A DNA stretch of 64,000 bases, from contig NZ_QGLE01000001.1 in assembly GCF_003173035.1 (NCBI RefSeq), positions 62,001 to 126,000 on the forward strand. The letters run 5' to 3'. The stretch is from Zavarzinia aquatilis. Its GTDB lineage: Bacteria; Pseudomonadota; Alphaproteobacteria; Zavarziniales; Zavarziniaceae. The notes under the pieces were generated by a model that was not told the origin of the DNA, made no database searches, and worked only from the letters and a program-made list of their open reading frames with translations. This document shows positions 24,913 to 34,412 of this stretch, piece after piece (position 1 is the stretch's first letter; each line of letters starts with the position of its first letter). A program made the position numbers and the translations under genes.

Positions 24913-26103
24913 TCACGGCAGCACCGTCTCCACCGCGACCCGGTCCTGGCCCGTGGCGTCGAGTTCCCGGCGCAGGCGGGTGGCCAACGCCTGGCCTTCG
25001 GCATTGAAGGCGGCGCGGGCTTCGTCGCTCCAGACGGGTTCGCTGCCGGTTTCGAGGTCGGGGATCGCTTCCTCATAGGCGATGTTCCAGGCCATGAGGT
25101 CTTCGGCGAGGCTGTGGGACAGGCCGAAGTCGGCGGGGTCGAACTCGCGTTCCCGCTGCTCGTCGCCTTCTTCGGGGGCCGGGATCTGCAGCGGCCAGGA
25201 CAGGCTGCGGGGCCGAAGAGTGACCCTGGAGGCGTCCGGCCAGCGGCTGGCGACCGGGCGGGCGACGGGCACGAAGTCGATGGCGATGCCGGGCAGGCCA
25301 GGGGCGAGATCGGCCAGCAACTCTGCGCCCATGGCGGTGATCGCTTCCTGTGCGGCAGGATCGCGCAGGGCGGCGCGCCAGGGATCGTCCGGGTCGGCGT
25401 GGTCGGCGAACAGCTGGCACCAGGCGCGCAGCCGGTCCTGCAGTTCGTCGGGCACATGATCGGTCATGGCCCAATATTCCCACGGGCGCCCGTCGGCGGC
25501 ATCGACAAGGCCGGTGCCGCGCCAGCCGGGGGTGAGGATCAGATGCGCGGGCGGCGGTGTCGCCTCGGCCGGCTCCAATGCCGGCGAGGGCCGGGCCAGC
25601 AGGGGCCGCAGCAGGAAACCGAACGCCACCACAAGGCCGAAGCCGATCCCGCCGAGGGCGGCGGGCGGAATCGCATCGAGGGGCAGCAGCACGCCGGTCT
25701 GCGCCGCCGACAGAACCGCAAGTGTCGCCGCGAGATAGACCGCGAAGGCCCACCAGGTCGAGCGGCGGCCGGCCGGCTCCGGCGGGTCGTCCGGGTCGAG
25801 CCAGCGCGGCGCGACGAGGCCGAGATAAAGCGCCTGACCGAGGGCATTGACGATGAAAAACACCAAAGCCCCCTGCCACAGCAGGAGGAGCGCGGCACCG
25901 CCAAGGGCGATGGGAATCGGCGCGGCGGTCAGCCAATGGCGGCGCAGGCGCTCCGCCCGGGGCACCGGCTTGGCCGACAGGGTGGCGAGGGCGCGGTCGA
26001 GAAAACCGCCGAAAACGGCCGCTCGCAGGGCGACCAGCCCGGCGAAGACATAGAAAGCGCCGATCAGGCGCAGCAGGCCTTCAACGAACAGGGGACCGGA
26101 CAT
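24913..26103 (-). CDS. Multi-span membrane protein of unknown function
   Basis: A 396-aa protein. The N-terminal half has about six hydrophobic helices (LLRLIGAFYVFAGLVALRAAVF, then PIALGGAALLLLWQGALVFFIV, then two near the middle). The C-terminal half (from about residue 220) is soluble, with WEYWAMTDHVPDELQDRLRAW and many Asp and Glu residues. I do not recognise the family. The ATG at 26103 begins the hydrophobic part; the frame extends upstream to 26223 without a good start. The gene is convergent with the secreted orphan and divergent from the PASTA-like protein. Confidence 0.7.
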   Translation of the reverse strand: MSGPLFVEGLLRLIGAFYVFAGLVALRAAVFGGFLDRALATLSAKPVPRAERLRRHWLTAAPIPIALGGAALLLLWQGALVFFIVNALGQALYLGLVAPRWLDPDDPPEPAGRRSTWWAFAVYLAATLAVLSAAQTGVLLPLDAIPPAALGGIGFGLVVAFGFLLRPLLARPSPALEPAEATPPPAHLILTPGWRGTGLVDAADGRPWEYWAMTDHVPDELQDRLRAWCQLFADHADPDDPWRAALRDPAAQEAITAMGAELLADLAPGLPGIAIDFVPVARPVASRWPDASRVTLRPRSLSWPLQIPAPEEGDEQREREFDPADFGLSHSLAEDLMAWNIAYEEAIPDLETGSEPVWSDEARAAFNAEGQALATRLRRELDATGQDRVAVETVLP

Positions 26104-26167
26104 CACGATTTCGCCTATATCGACACGCAACGATGATCTTATTGCCGGAACTCGGGGGGACTTGGCG

Positions 26168-27010
26168 ATGAAGTGTTTCACAGCGATCGGCGCGGCGGTG
26201 CTGATGGCCGGTCTCGGCGCCATGGCGCCGGCCTTCGCGACGGGAACACCCGCGCTCTATACCGTGGTGCCCGGACTGGCGCTGACGCCCCTGACGGCAC
26301 TGCCGCCCGCACCCGCCGCTGCCGCCGAGCGCGGCGAATGCGCCCATTTCCTCGCTTCCCCAACCTCCGAGGCGGCGGGGATCGTTTCGGCCGCGGGCTG
26401 GGCGGTTACCGGTGAAGCCGCGGTCGGGCCCTATCAGGCGGTGGCCTTCGTCGGCCGGATGACGGCGGGCACCAGCGGCAGCTGCGAGATGGACGAGGGC
26501 AATATCGCCCTGTTCGACGGCGCGACTCTCGTCGCCATCGCCTATGCCCGGCGCGGCGCCGCCCTGAGCATCGGCGGCATCGCCCCGCTCGAGCCGCGGG
26601 GAATCCGCATCTGGACCGGGGATTTCCTGCCCCGTCCGGTGGCCGAACTCCATGTCGCGCCCGACGGCGCGGTCCTGGTCACGCCGCTGTCCGCCGAGGA
26701 AAGCCGCTGTCAGGGCCGCGTCAAGGTGCCCAATGTCTACGATCTGCCCATCGACGTCGCGCGCCGCCGGCTGATCGCGGCGGGCTGGCGCCCGGTTCCC
26801 CGCTCCGGTCCGTCAGCCGATGGCGCCGGCCGGGAAGCCACGCTGGCCGCCCGCGTGCCGGAAGTCGAATCCTGCGCCGGCACGGGCTTCGGTTTCTGCG
26901 CCTTCGAATATGACAGCGCCGCCGCCAGCCTGACGGTGATCACCGCCGGCGAGGATGCCATGCCCCCGGTGACCGACTATCGGACGACCTGCAAGTCGTC
27001 CGCAGACTAG
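26168..27010 (+). CDS. Secreted protein with a PASTA-like segment
   Basis: A 280-aa protein. A signal peptide covers about residues 1-24 (AVLMAGLGAMAPAFA). The central part has pairs of cysteines and a beta-rich region. Near residue 180 the segment VKVPNVYDLPIDVARRRLIAAGWRPVP has the pattern of a PASTA domain, which binds peptidoglycan or beta-lactams in some proteins. GGGGGGA lies ahead of the ATG at 26168. Periplasmic location and cell-wall binding are inferred. No known enzyme motif is visible. Confidence 0.68.
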   Translation: MKCFTAIGAAVLMAGLGAMAPAFATGTPALYTVVPGLALTPLTALPPAPAAAAERGECAHFLASPTSEAAGIVSAAGWAVTGEAAVGPYQAVAFVGRMTAGTSGSCEMDEGNIALFDGATLVAIAYARRGAALSIGGIAPLEPRGIRIWTGDFLPRPVAELHVAPDGAVLVTPLSAEESRCQGRVKVPNVYDLPIDVARRRLIAAGWRPVPRSGPSADGAGREATLAARVPEVESCAGTGFGFCAFEYDSAAASLTVITAGEDAMPPVTDYRTTCKSSAD

Positions 27011-27013
27011 CGG

Positions 27014-27049
27014 CAAAAATAATGGCGTCGATGAAGGCATCGACGCCAT
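27014..27049 (-). terminator. Rho-independent terminator for the TetR gene
   Basis: ATGGCGTCGATG and CATCGACGCCAT form a perfect 12-bp stem around AAGG (27022-27049). On the minus strand the stem is followed by TATTTTTG, the U-run of an intrinsic terminator. It lies 150 bp past the TetR stop codon and just beyond the stop of the convergent PASTA-like gene, so it may act both ways. Confidence 0.75.
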
Positions 27050-27198
27050 CAAGTCGGCCCGGCGAAACCCGCGGGCAGCGTGCATAAGGGCTCACACGCA
27101 TGGGTTTGATAGCCCGCCGCTCTAAACTTGTCATTCGTCAAAATTTGCACTTTGGGACTATTCGCCGTGCAAACGGCCACAATCGTCTTCGGGGCGGT

Positions 27199-27858
27199 TC
27201 AATCGGTCGCTGGCGGGCCAGGCGGCAGGAAGCGCAGCAGCAGATCCTGCATCGGGCCGAGGTCGAGACCGCCGCGCAGCAGGATGTCGCGCAAGGGCGG
27301 CAGGGCGAAATTGATCGCCGAAATGCCGACCATGGCGGCAATGAAGATCGAGGCCGGAATTTCGCGCAGCACGCCGAAACGATGCGCGGCGTCGAGATGC
27401 AGGGCGATCCCGGCGACGATGGCGTTCAGATAATTATCGGCCAGCCAGTCCAGCCGCTCGCCCCCCATGGGGGATTCGCTGAACACGATCTGGATATGCT
27501 CGGGATGGCTGACGCAGAACGAGGCGTAATCGCCGATCAGGCGGATGATGTTGGCGCTCGCCTCCGCCGCCGAGGTCGCGGGCGGCAGGTCGCCCGGCGC
27601 CGGCATGACGTCGAACAGGGCGGCGGCGGCGGCCTGCCACAATTCCAGCTTGGTCGCGAAATGATAGCCGAGATGGCCGAGTTCGATCCCGGTCCGCCCG
27701 GCGATCATGCGCAGCGAGGCGCCGGCATAGCCCTTGGCGGCGAACTCCTTGATCGCGGATTCGATGATCGCCTGGCGCAGCGCCAGCGTCCGTTCCTCGC
27801 GCCCCTTGCCCTTGCGCGGTCGCCCGCGCGGGGCGGTCCTTTCGGCGTCTGTCTTCAT
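27199..27858 (-). CDS. TetR-family transcriptional regulator
   Basis: A 219-aa repressor-type protein. The N-terminal helix-turn-helix spans about residues 18-72 (RQAIIESAIKEFAAKGYAGASLRMIAGRTGIELGHLGYHF), after a basic Arg/Lys/Gly-rich arm. The C-terminal ligand domain is helical and of unknown specificity. I chose the ATG at 27858, preceded by GAGGGA; the frame is open further upstream to 27933. It is divergent from the first DUF445-like gene, which is the most likely target. Confidence 0.88.
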   Translation of the reverse strand: MKTDAERTAPRGRPRKGKGREERTLALRQAIIESAIKEFAAKGYAGASLRMIAGRTGIELGHLGYHFATKLELWQAAAAALFDVMPAPGDLPPATSAAEASANIIRLIGDYASFCVSHPEHIQIVFSESPMGGERLDWLADNYLNAIVAGIALHLDAAHRFGVLREIPASIFIAAMVGISAINFALPPLRDILLRGGLDLGPMQDLLLRFLPPGPPATD

Positions 27859-28080
27859 GATCGGCGGCTCGTCCCTCGAACGGAAACTGGTCGGGTTGCC
27901 GGTCGCGCCAGCGCCTTCGCATTTACCATGCAATGTCGGCGCTTGCGAAGGGGGGCGCGGGCGCGAATACCTTGACGACCGACCAAGACTTGCGTCATGT
28001 CAGGGTCAGGCAAGGGGGGAACAGGCAATGACCGGGCATGGCATGGACCGGCGTGGCGGGGCTGCCGGGAACGGACGGCG

Positions 28081-29247
28081 GTGATCCTGCTCGCCCTCTA
28101 TCTGCTGGGTCTATGCGCCATGGCCGTGGTGCCGCTGGCCGGGTCGCGGGCGTTGCTCACGGGTATCCGCCTGCCCCGGCGCCTGCGGGCCGACGGTCTG
28201 CTGCCACCCCTGATCGCCGCCCGCAGTGCCGAGATCGGCCGGCGGATCGGCGCCCTCAGCCTCGAAGCCGTCGGCCCCCTGAAGGAACTGGCCGTCGCCC
28301 TCGGCCCGGAAGATATCGCCGCGGCGGTGAACGAGGCCTTCGCGGCCGAGCGGGAGGCGATCCTGCACCGGGTCGCCGGCAAGCATCTCGGCGTGATGTG
28401 GCGTGGCCTGCCCGGCGCGGCCAAGGTCCAGTTCGAGGATCATCTGGCGCGCAACGTACCCCGGGCCATCGACAAGGCGCTGGTCGAGATCGTCGCCGCC
28501 ATCGACGATCTGATCGACGTGCCCGCCATGCAGGAACGCTATTTCGGCGCCCGGCCGCTGGAGCTTTCGCGGATGATCGCCGTCGTGGCGACGCCCTGTT
28601 TCCGTGCCCTTGCCGTGGTGCTGCCCGCGCTCGCCCTGCTGCCCCTGCTGCTGCCCGCCTTCGCCCCCGGTCTCTTGCCCATGCTGGCCGGGGCGATCAT
28701 GGGCTATGGCGCCAGCCGGCTTGCCGTCGACTGGCTGTTCTTGCCGCCGCCGGCAGGCTGGCGTTTCCGGCTGCCCCGGCGCTGTCTCACCCCCCTGCTG
28801 CCGGAGCGGGCGATGATCACCACGCTCTATGCCGATACGGTGGCCGACGAATCCTTCCGCCTCGATATCGTCATCGACGAACTGGTGGCTGGCCGGGGCG
28901 CCATCGCCACCCGCGCCATCGTCGAGCGCCGGGTGGCGGCGATCTTCGCCCGGCTGCCGGGGCGCCTGCTGCTCAATCTCGTGGTCTCGCCCCGGGCCAT
29001 GCAGGGCATGATCGAGTCGGCGACGAGCGAACTGTTGAACCTGCTGACCGTCGCCGCGCGGGAGCCGGCCTTGGTCGGCCGCTGCGCCGGGCGGTTGCGC
29101 CATCGGGTGCGCGAGCGGCTGGACGCGATGGACGAGCTGGCCTTTCTGACCATGCAGCGCAATGTCCTGCGCAGCGAGTTGCCGCTGCTGCACGGCATCG
29201 TCGCCGGTGTGTTTCTGGTCATCGGGCTTGTGGCCGCGCTCCTCTGA
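28081..29247 (+). CDS. Divergent DUF445-like membrane protein
   Basis: A protein of about 388 aa with a helix near the N-terminus (VILLALYLLGLCAMAVVPLAG), a long helical charged region, and a central hairpin of membrane helices (AVVLPALALLPLLLPAFAPGLLPMLAGAIMGYGASRLAVDWLF). The GYGASRLAVDWLF segment stands where DUF445 proteins have G-x-LTNWIA-x-x-x-x-F. A C-terminal helix closes the chain. I begin it at a GTG at 28081 because the hydrophobic segment starts there; an ATG at 27997 in frame would add 28 polar residues. It precedes a canonical DUF445 gene by 111 bp and seems a diverged paralogue. Confidence 0.65.
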   Translation: MILLALYLLGLCAMAVVPLAGSRALLTGIRLPRRLRADGLLPPLIAARSAEIGRRIGALSLEAVGPLKELAVALGPEDIAAAVNEAFAAEREAILHRVAGKHLGVMWRGLPGAAKVQFEDHLARNVPRAIDKALVEIVAAIDDLIDVPAMQERYFGARPLELSRMIAVVATPCFRALAVVLPALALLPLLLPAFAPGLLPMLAGAIMGYGASRLAVDWLFLPPPAGWRFRLPRRCLTPLLPERAMITTLYADTVADESFRLDIVIDELVAGRGAIATRAIVERRVAAIFARLPGRLLLNLVVSPRAMQGMIESATSELLNLLTVAAREPALVGRCAGRLRHRVRERLDAMDELAFLTMQRNVLRSELPLLHGIVAGVFLVIGLVAALL

Positions 29248-29358
29248 GCGGCAAAGCCCCGAAAGCGGGTGGGTTCCGGCTTGGTCGCGGTGGCCTTGCC
29301 GGGATAATCATGCGGAAGGCGGCGCAAGACCGCCCTTTGGAAGGCGCGGGGGAGATAG

Positions 29359-30591
29359 ATGGATCTGGGCATGTTCTGGGCCGAATTGACGAGCAGGCCG
29401 GATTTCTGGGGCTTCGTCAGCATTCCGATCGTCGCGGCCGTGGTGACCTGGGTCCACGTCTGGATGGCCATGCAGATGGTCTTTTACCCCGTGCATTATG
29501 TGGGCGTGCTCGAGCCGTTCCTCGGCTGGCAGGGGGTCGTGCCGCGCAAGGCGCGCAAGATGTCGAACATCCTGGTCGACAAGACCCTGGCCAAGATCGG
29601 CACCCTCAGCGATTTCATGCGCAAGATGGAGCCGGAGCGGATTTCGGAGCAGGTCGCCAAGGCGGTCGCCGCCCGGATCGAGGATTACGTCGACGACCTG
29701 ATGTCGGAACAGAGCCCGGTGCTCTGGGCCAATCTGCCCCGGCTGGTGCGCAACCGGGTCTATAATCACGCCCGTGGCCAGTTGTCCAAGGTGATGGGCG
29801 CGATGATGGACGACATCATCGACAATGCCGAAGACCTGGTCGACATCCGCGAGATGATCGGCAATCAGGTCGAGGCGGACCGCAGCCTTGTCGTGCGCAT
29901 GTTCATGGAGGTCGGTAACAAGGAACTGGCCTTCGTCATCCGCGCCAGTTTCTGGATCGGCCTTGCCTTCGGCCTGCTGCAGATGGTGCTGTTCTATTTC
30001 ATCCCGGCCCATTGGCTGCTGCCAGCCTATGCCGCCGTGCTCGGCTTCCTCACCAACTGGATCGCCCTCTCCATGGTGTTCCGGCCACTGAAGCCGGTGC
30101 GTATCGGGCCGTGGCGCTTCCAGGGCGTGTTCCTGCGCCGCCAGAACGAGATCGCCGACAAATTCGCCGAACTCGCCGCCAGCGAAATGCTGACCATCGG
30201 CCGCATCACCCGCGAGATCCTGGTCGGCCGGCAATCGGGCAAGACCAAGCTGCTGATCAAGAAGCATCTCGCCCCGATGCTCGAATCGCCGGTGATCCGG
30301 ACGACGCTGCAGCTGGCCATGGGGCCGGACGGTTATGCCGGGCTGAAGAGCTCCATCGCCGAGAAGTCGACCGCCATGGCGCTCGATCCGCTCGAGGACG
30401 AGGCCTTCAACAAGGACCGGGCGAAATTCCTGTCACGCTTCCTCGCCGAGCGGACACGCGCGCTTTCGCCCGAGGAATTCCAGGACCTGCTGCGGCCGGC
30501 GTTCCAGGAGGACGAGTGGATATTCTTCGTCCTTGGCGCGGTAACCGGCTTCATCGCCGGCTCGCTCCAGCTCGCGCTGGGATTCCAGTAG
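29359..30591 (+). CDS. DUF445-family membrane protein
   Basis: A 410-aa inner-membrane protein of the DUF445 (YheB/YjiN-like) family. One helix is near residues 20-42, and a pair near 197-240 ends in the family motif GFLTNWIALSMVFRPLKPV. A final helix lies at the C-terminus (FVLGAVTGFIAGSLQLALGF). Long amphipathic helices with conserved charges connect them. GGGGAG precedes the ATG. The function of the family is not established. The preceding gene has the same layout. Confidence 0.85.
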   Translation: MDLGMFWAELTSRPDFWGFVSIPIVAAVVTWVHVWMAMQMVFYPVHYVGVLEPFLGWQGVVPRKARKMSNILVDKTLAKIGTLSDFMRKMEPERISEQVAKAVAARIEDYVDDLMSEQSPVLWANLPRLVRNRVYNHARGQLSKVMGAMMDDIIDNAEDLVDIREMIGNQVEADRSLVVRMFMEVGNKELAFVIRASFWIGLAFGLLQMVLFYFIPAHWLLPAYAAVLGFLTNWIALSMVFRPLKPVRIGPWRFQGVFLRRQNEIADKFAELAASEMLTIGRITREILVGRQSGKTKLLIKKHLAPMLESPVIRTTLQLAMGPDGYAGLKSSIAEKSTAMALDPLEDEAFNKDRAKFLSRFLAERTRALSPEEFQDLLRPAFQEDEWIFFVLGAVTGFIAGSLQLALGFQ

Positions 30592-30700
30592 CGGCTTTGT
30601 CACCAATGCCTTGATTCTCAAGGGAATGGTCGCGCTAGGTTCTTGAGTTACGGCACCGCTTTGGCCAATGTGAGACTGGTTCGGCGGCAAAGGGGCGATT

Positions 30701-32860
30701 TTGGCATCGGGGGCTCAGACAACGGAGCAGGGGGCAGCCACGCGTACCGGAACACGGTCGGCGCCAATGGCTTCACGCGGCGGCTATACCGTTCGCGATC
30801 TGCTGATTTTCGCCTTCTACAGCTGGCGGGTGATCGTGATCGTCGGCTTGATTCCGCTGCTGATCGGGGTCGCTGCCTCGCTGACCGCGAAGAAATACTA
30901 CACGGCCAACGGTCTCATCCTCGTCCTCGTCAATCGCGAGCACAGTGGCACCGAGGGGGTGAGCGACGCCGGACCCTCGGTCCTGTCGATCGACGGGCTG
31001 AAGCTCGTCCAGTCGGAGGCGGAAATCATCGTCTCCGACGGGGTGCTCGCCGATGTCGTGCGCCAGATGCGGCCCGAGGTGCTTTACCCGGCGGTCGCGA
31101 AGCGGCGGCTGTTCGGTCTGCTGCCGCCGGCCGACGAAAACGAATGGTCGCAGCGCGCGGTAGAGCGGCTGCGCGACGATCTGAAGGCCCAGGTGCGGGA
31201 AGAAAGCAGCGTCATCGGCGTCAGTTTCCGCCATGTCGATCCGCAGCTGGCGGCGGCCGTCACCTCGGCGGTGATCAAGGCCTATCAGGAACGGCGGCGG
31301 AAAGTCTTCGACGTCGTCCGCTCGCCCCTGCTGAACGAGGAGGTCCGCCGTTTCGCTGACGATCTGCAGGGTATCGACGCCCAGATCAGGGCGGTGAAGC
31401 TGAAATACGGCGCCATCGAGATCGACCAGGACATCATCCTCGCCGTCAATCAGTCGGACGTGTTGCTGCAGCGAACCCGCCAGGCACAGGAGCGCCGCGC
31501 GATGGTGATCGAGCAGGTGACGGCGGCCAGGGCGAAGCTGGCGGCCGAGCCGTTGCGTCTGTTCGACTACGGCGAGCAGACCAACCAGATCCTGAACGAC
31601 GAGGATCGCAACCTGCTGACCAAGCTCGAACTCGAACTGCAGGGCCTGAAGAAACTCTACGCGCCGGATTTTCCGCTGCGCGCCCAGACCGAAAAGCGCA
31701 TCGCTCTCCTGAAGGAATCCATCCGGGAGAAGGCCAAGCCGCAATATCAGATCAACCGCGAGGTGCGTAACCCCACGCTCGATTTCATGAACTCCCGGCT
31801 GTTCGAGCTGGAGGTCGAGAGCGATTCTCTCGACGATCAGATCGCCGAACTCGAGCGCCTCTCGAAGGAGGCGGCCAGCCGGGTCGACGAATTGCGCGAG
31901 GCACAGTTCCTGCTGCACGAGCTGGAGCGGACGCGGAAGGTGATGGAGGACGTCTATCACCAGTACGCCCTGCGCGCCGAAGCGGTGAAGATGGACGAGA
32001 AGGCGGCGGCGGAACAGACCAACAATGTGCGCGTGATCGAATTGCCGGAAGTTCCGGTGACCGGCGCGACCATGGCCTGGAGTTTCCTCGCCGCCGGTCT
32101 GTTCGGCGGCATTCTGGCGGGGATCGCCGGCGGCTTCCTCGCCAACATCAATCGGCAGGTCTACCTACTGCCGAGCGAGGCGGAGCGCCAGCTGGGCTTG
32201 AGCGCGCTGGCCAGTTTCATGGTTGGCGCGCCGCGGCCGAAGCACCGGGCCTCGGACGAGGAAATGGGCCATCTGTCGTCGCAGATCCTCGACACGCTGA
32301 TTGGCGACCGCGGTCTCGGCAGCCTGCACATCCTGCCGGTCGACCGGGATGCGGCGGATATCGCGCTGCTGCAGGGCCTGCTGACCGAATGCGCCGTGCA
32401 GCGCAGCCTGAGCGTGCTGCTGGTCGATCTGGGCGACGGTCAGGGCATCGCCCGGGCCCTGGGGTTGCGGCCGCAGACCGCGGCGACGCGGCGGACCGCC
32501 GATGTCGGCCACGCGCCGCTGCCGGGGTTCGGGCATGTCGAGGTGGCGATCGAGCCTCTGTCGAGCCCCGTCTTCGATCTGCGCGTCCCCCTGCGCCAGG
32601 CCGTCGAGGGCGTGGCGGCGCTACAGCAGGCGTTCGATCTCGTCGTGATCGTGGCGCCGCCGTTGTCGGCCGGTCATATCGGCCGGCGGGCCTCGGCCAT
32701 CGTCGATGCCACCATCCTGATGCTGAAGGCCGAGAGCAGCCGTGGGCCCGCGGCCGTGTGGACGCGAGATGCGGTGCTGGAGGCGGGGGGCGACATCCTC
32801 GGTTTCATCATGACCGGCCGTCGCTTCCATATTCCCTCGAGGATATACAAATGGCTGTGA
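30701..32860 (+). CDS. Polysaccharide co-polymerase with degenerate BY-kinase-like domain
   Basis: A 719-aa inner-membrane chain-length regulator of the Wzz/GumC (PCP-2) type. The first membrane helix is near residues 41-61 (VIVIVGLIPLLIGVAASLTA), a long periplasmic coiled-coil region follows (about 170-430), and the second helix is near 464-488. The C-terminal cytoplasmic part (about 520-715) has the position and Walker B-like strands of a BY-kinase (LSVLLVDLGDG, FDLVVIVAPP). No GxxxxGK[ST] Walker A and no tyrosine cluster can be found, so kinase activity is unlikely. I start at a TTG at 30701 with AGGGG upstream; an ATG at 30767 is possible. Confidence 0.85.
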   Translation: MASGAQTTEQGAATRTGTRSAPMASRGGYTVRDLLIFAFYSWRVIVIVGLIPLLIGVAASLTAKKYYTANGLILVLVNREHSGTEGVSDAGPSVLSIDGLKLVQSEAEIIVSDGVLADVVRQMRPEVLYPAVAKRRLFGLLPPADENEWSQRAVERLRDDLKAQVREESSVIGVSFRHVDPQLAAAVTSAVIKAYQERRRKVFDVVRSPLLNEEVRRFADDLQGIDAQIRAVKLKYGAIEIDQDIILAVNQSDVLLQRTRQAQERRAMVIEQVTAARAKLAAEPLRLFDYGEQTNQILNDEDRNLLTKLELELQGLKKLYAPDFPLRAQTEKRIALLKESIREKAKPQYQINREVRNPTLDFMNSRLFELEVESDSLDDQIAELERLSKEAASRVDELREAQFLLHELERTRKVMEDVYHQYALRAEAVKMDEKAAAEQTNNVRVIELPEVPVTGATMAWSFLAAGLFGGILAGIAGGFLANINRQVYLLPSEAERQLGLSALASFMVGAPRPKHRASDEEMGHLSSQILDTLIGDRGLGSLHILPVDRDAADIALLQGLLTECAVQRSLSVLLVDLGDGQGIARALGLRPQTAATRRTADVGHAPLPGFGHVEVAIEPLSSPVFDLRVPLRQAVEGVAALQQAFDLVVIVAPPLSAGHIGRRASAIVDATILMLKAESSRGPAAVWTRDAVLEAGGDILGFIMTGRRFHIPSRIYKWL

Positions 32861-33615
32861 GAAAAAGCCGCCCCCGTCCCATCGCGGCCATTCTGCTGGC
32901 GGGCGGCCTGCTGTCCGCCTGCACGGGGCAGGAGGTCTATATCCAGGAAGACGTGGTCAAACCCGATTTCTTCTCGTCCTGGGTCGACAGCAAGCCGCAG
33001 TACCGGATTGGACCTGGCGACACGCTGCAGGTGAAATTCCTGCTGACGCCCGAGATGGACGACGAAGTGACGGTGTCGCCGGACGGTCAGGTCGGGCTGC
33101 GCACCACAGGCCAGATCGTGGCCGCCGGCCTTACCCCCGGCGAATTCGAGAGCAAGATCAAGGTCGCCGCCCGCCGCTTCCTGGCCGCCGACGCGGTGGT
33201 CGCCGTGCAGGTGAAGACCTATGCCTCGTCCCGGATCTATGTCGGCGGCAGCATCGCCGCGCCGGGGGCCTATCTGGTCACGGGACCGGTTTCGCCGTTG
33301 CAGGTGATCATCAATGCCGGCGGCTTCCGCGACGATGCGCGGCCGGATGAAGTGGTGCTGATCCGCCGCGCGCCGGACGGAAAGCCGATGATGCGCACGA
33401 TCGACATCCAGAATTTCATCCAGCGCATGGACCCCGCGGACGACGTCATGCTGGTGTCGGGCGATCTCCTCTTCGTGCCGCGCAGCCTCGTCGGCGAGGT
33501 CGGTCACTGGGTCGAGCAGTATCTCGACAACACGCTGCCCTGGGATCCGCAGTTCAACTACTCGATCAACCGCACCTGGCAGACCGAGACCGGCCGCACG
33601 GTACCCCCGCTATGA
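32851..33615 (+). CDS. Polysaccharide export lipoprotein (OPX, Wza/GumB-like)
   Basis: A 254-aa outer-membrane export protein. The signal peptide ends in the lipobox LLSAC with C24 as the lipidated residue. The Poly_export domain follows (YRIGPGDTLQVKFLLTPE near 48-65, and VSPDGQVGL), then a SLBB-type segment (IYVGGSIAAPGAYLVTGPVSPLQVIINAGGF). It overlaps the co-polymerase gene by 10 bp with GAGGAT as ribosome site. Together they would form the periplasmic and outer-membrane conduit for the polysaccharide made by this cluster. Confidence 0.9.
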   Translation: MAVRKSRPRPIAAILLAGGLLSACTGQEVYIQEDVVKPDFFSSWVDSKPQYRIGPGDTLQVKFLLTPEMDDEVTVSPDGQVGLRTTGQIVAAGLTPGEFESKIKVAARRFLAADAVVAVQVKTYASSRIYVGGSIAAPGAYLVTGPVSPLQVIINAGGFRDDARPDEVVLIRRAPDGKPMMRTIDIQNFIQRMDPADDVMLVSGDLLFVPRSLVGEVGHWVEQYLDNTLPWDPQFNYSINRTWQTETGRTVPPL

Positions 33616-34412
33616 CGACGACGGAATTCCCTCCGGCCATAGACTTCCTCGGTCTGTCGATCACGCCGGTCGACGTGAACCAAACCGCCGAGGCCGTGGC
33701 CGGGCGCGATCCGGCGTTGCCGCTCGTCTATGTCGTGACGCCGAATGCGCAGCATGTCGTCGCCCTCGATCAGGGCGACCGCAATTTCGCGCGGGTCCAT
33801 GCCCATGCCTGGCTGGTCACCTGCGACAGCCAGATCCTGCGTCTTCTCGGCAAGCTGCTGTTCGGGCTCAATCTGCCGCTCGCCGCCGGCAGCGATCTGA
33901 CCGCGCTGCTGCTCAGGCGCTATATCAGGCCCGACGACGCGATCACCGTCATCGGCGGTGACGAGAAGCTGTTCGCCGAGTTGCGGGCGCAATATGGCCT
34001 GACCCGCATCGCGCATCACGAGCCGCCGATGGGCCTTGTCTCCAACCCGGCGGCCATCGAGGCGGCGGCGCGTTTCATCATCGCCAATCCTGCCCGCTAT
34101 GTCTTCATCGCCTGCGGCTGTCCCCAGTCCGAAATGGTGGCCTTGCGCGCGATCGAGCTGGGCGGCGCGGTGGGCGTCGCCCTCTGCATCGGTGGCTCGC
34201 TGCATTTCGCCACCGGCCTCATTCCCCGGGCACCGGCCTGGATGCGGCGTCTTGCCCTCGAATCCCTGCATCGTCTGATGCTGAACCCGCGGCGTCACGC
34301 GAAGCGTGTGTTCAAGCAGTCCCTGCCGGTGGTGTGGATCGCCGTGAAGGCCCGCCTCGGTCTCAAGTCCCACGCGCCCGCCGCCCTGCCGCCCGCCGAG
34401 GGGGGCAGGTGA
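33612..34412 (+). CDS. WecG/TagA/CpsF-family glycosyltransferase (GT26)
   Basis: A 266-aa transferase. Family motifs are YVVTPNAQHVVALDQ near 40-54, the SDL in AAGSDLTALLL near 92, and the VFIACGCPQSEMVALRA segment near 170-186 followed by GVALCIGGSLHFATG and RAPAWMRRLALESLHRL. It would add the second sugar to the lipid-linked primer made by the cluster's initiating transferase. Its ATG overlaps the stop of the export gene (ATGA), so it is translationally coupled. The sugar specificity is unknown. Confidence 0.88.
   Translation: MTTTEFPPAIDFLGLSITPVDVNQTAEAVAGRDPALPLVYVVTPNAQHVVALDQGDRNFARVHAHAWLVTCDSQILRLLGKLLFGLNLPLAAGSDLTALLLRRYIRPDDAITVIGGDEKLFAELRAQYGLTRIAHHEPPMGLVSNPAAIEAAARFIIANPARYVFIACGCPQSEMVALRAIELGGAVGVALCIGGSLHFATGLIPRAPAWMRRLALESLHRLMLNPRRHAKRVFKQSLPVVWIAVKARLGLKSHAPAALPPAEGGR

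Noticed and set aside
27960-27990. TetR operator in CTTGACGACCGACCAAG
   Set aside because: Only the outer CTTG/CAAG arms are symmetric; the core is not, so the evidence is too weak.
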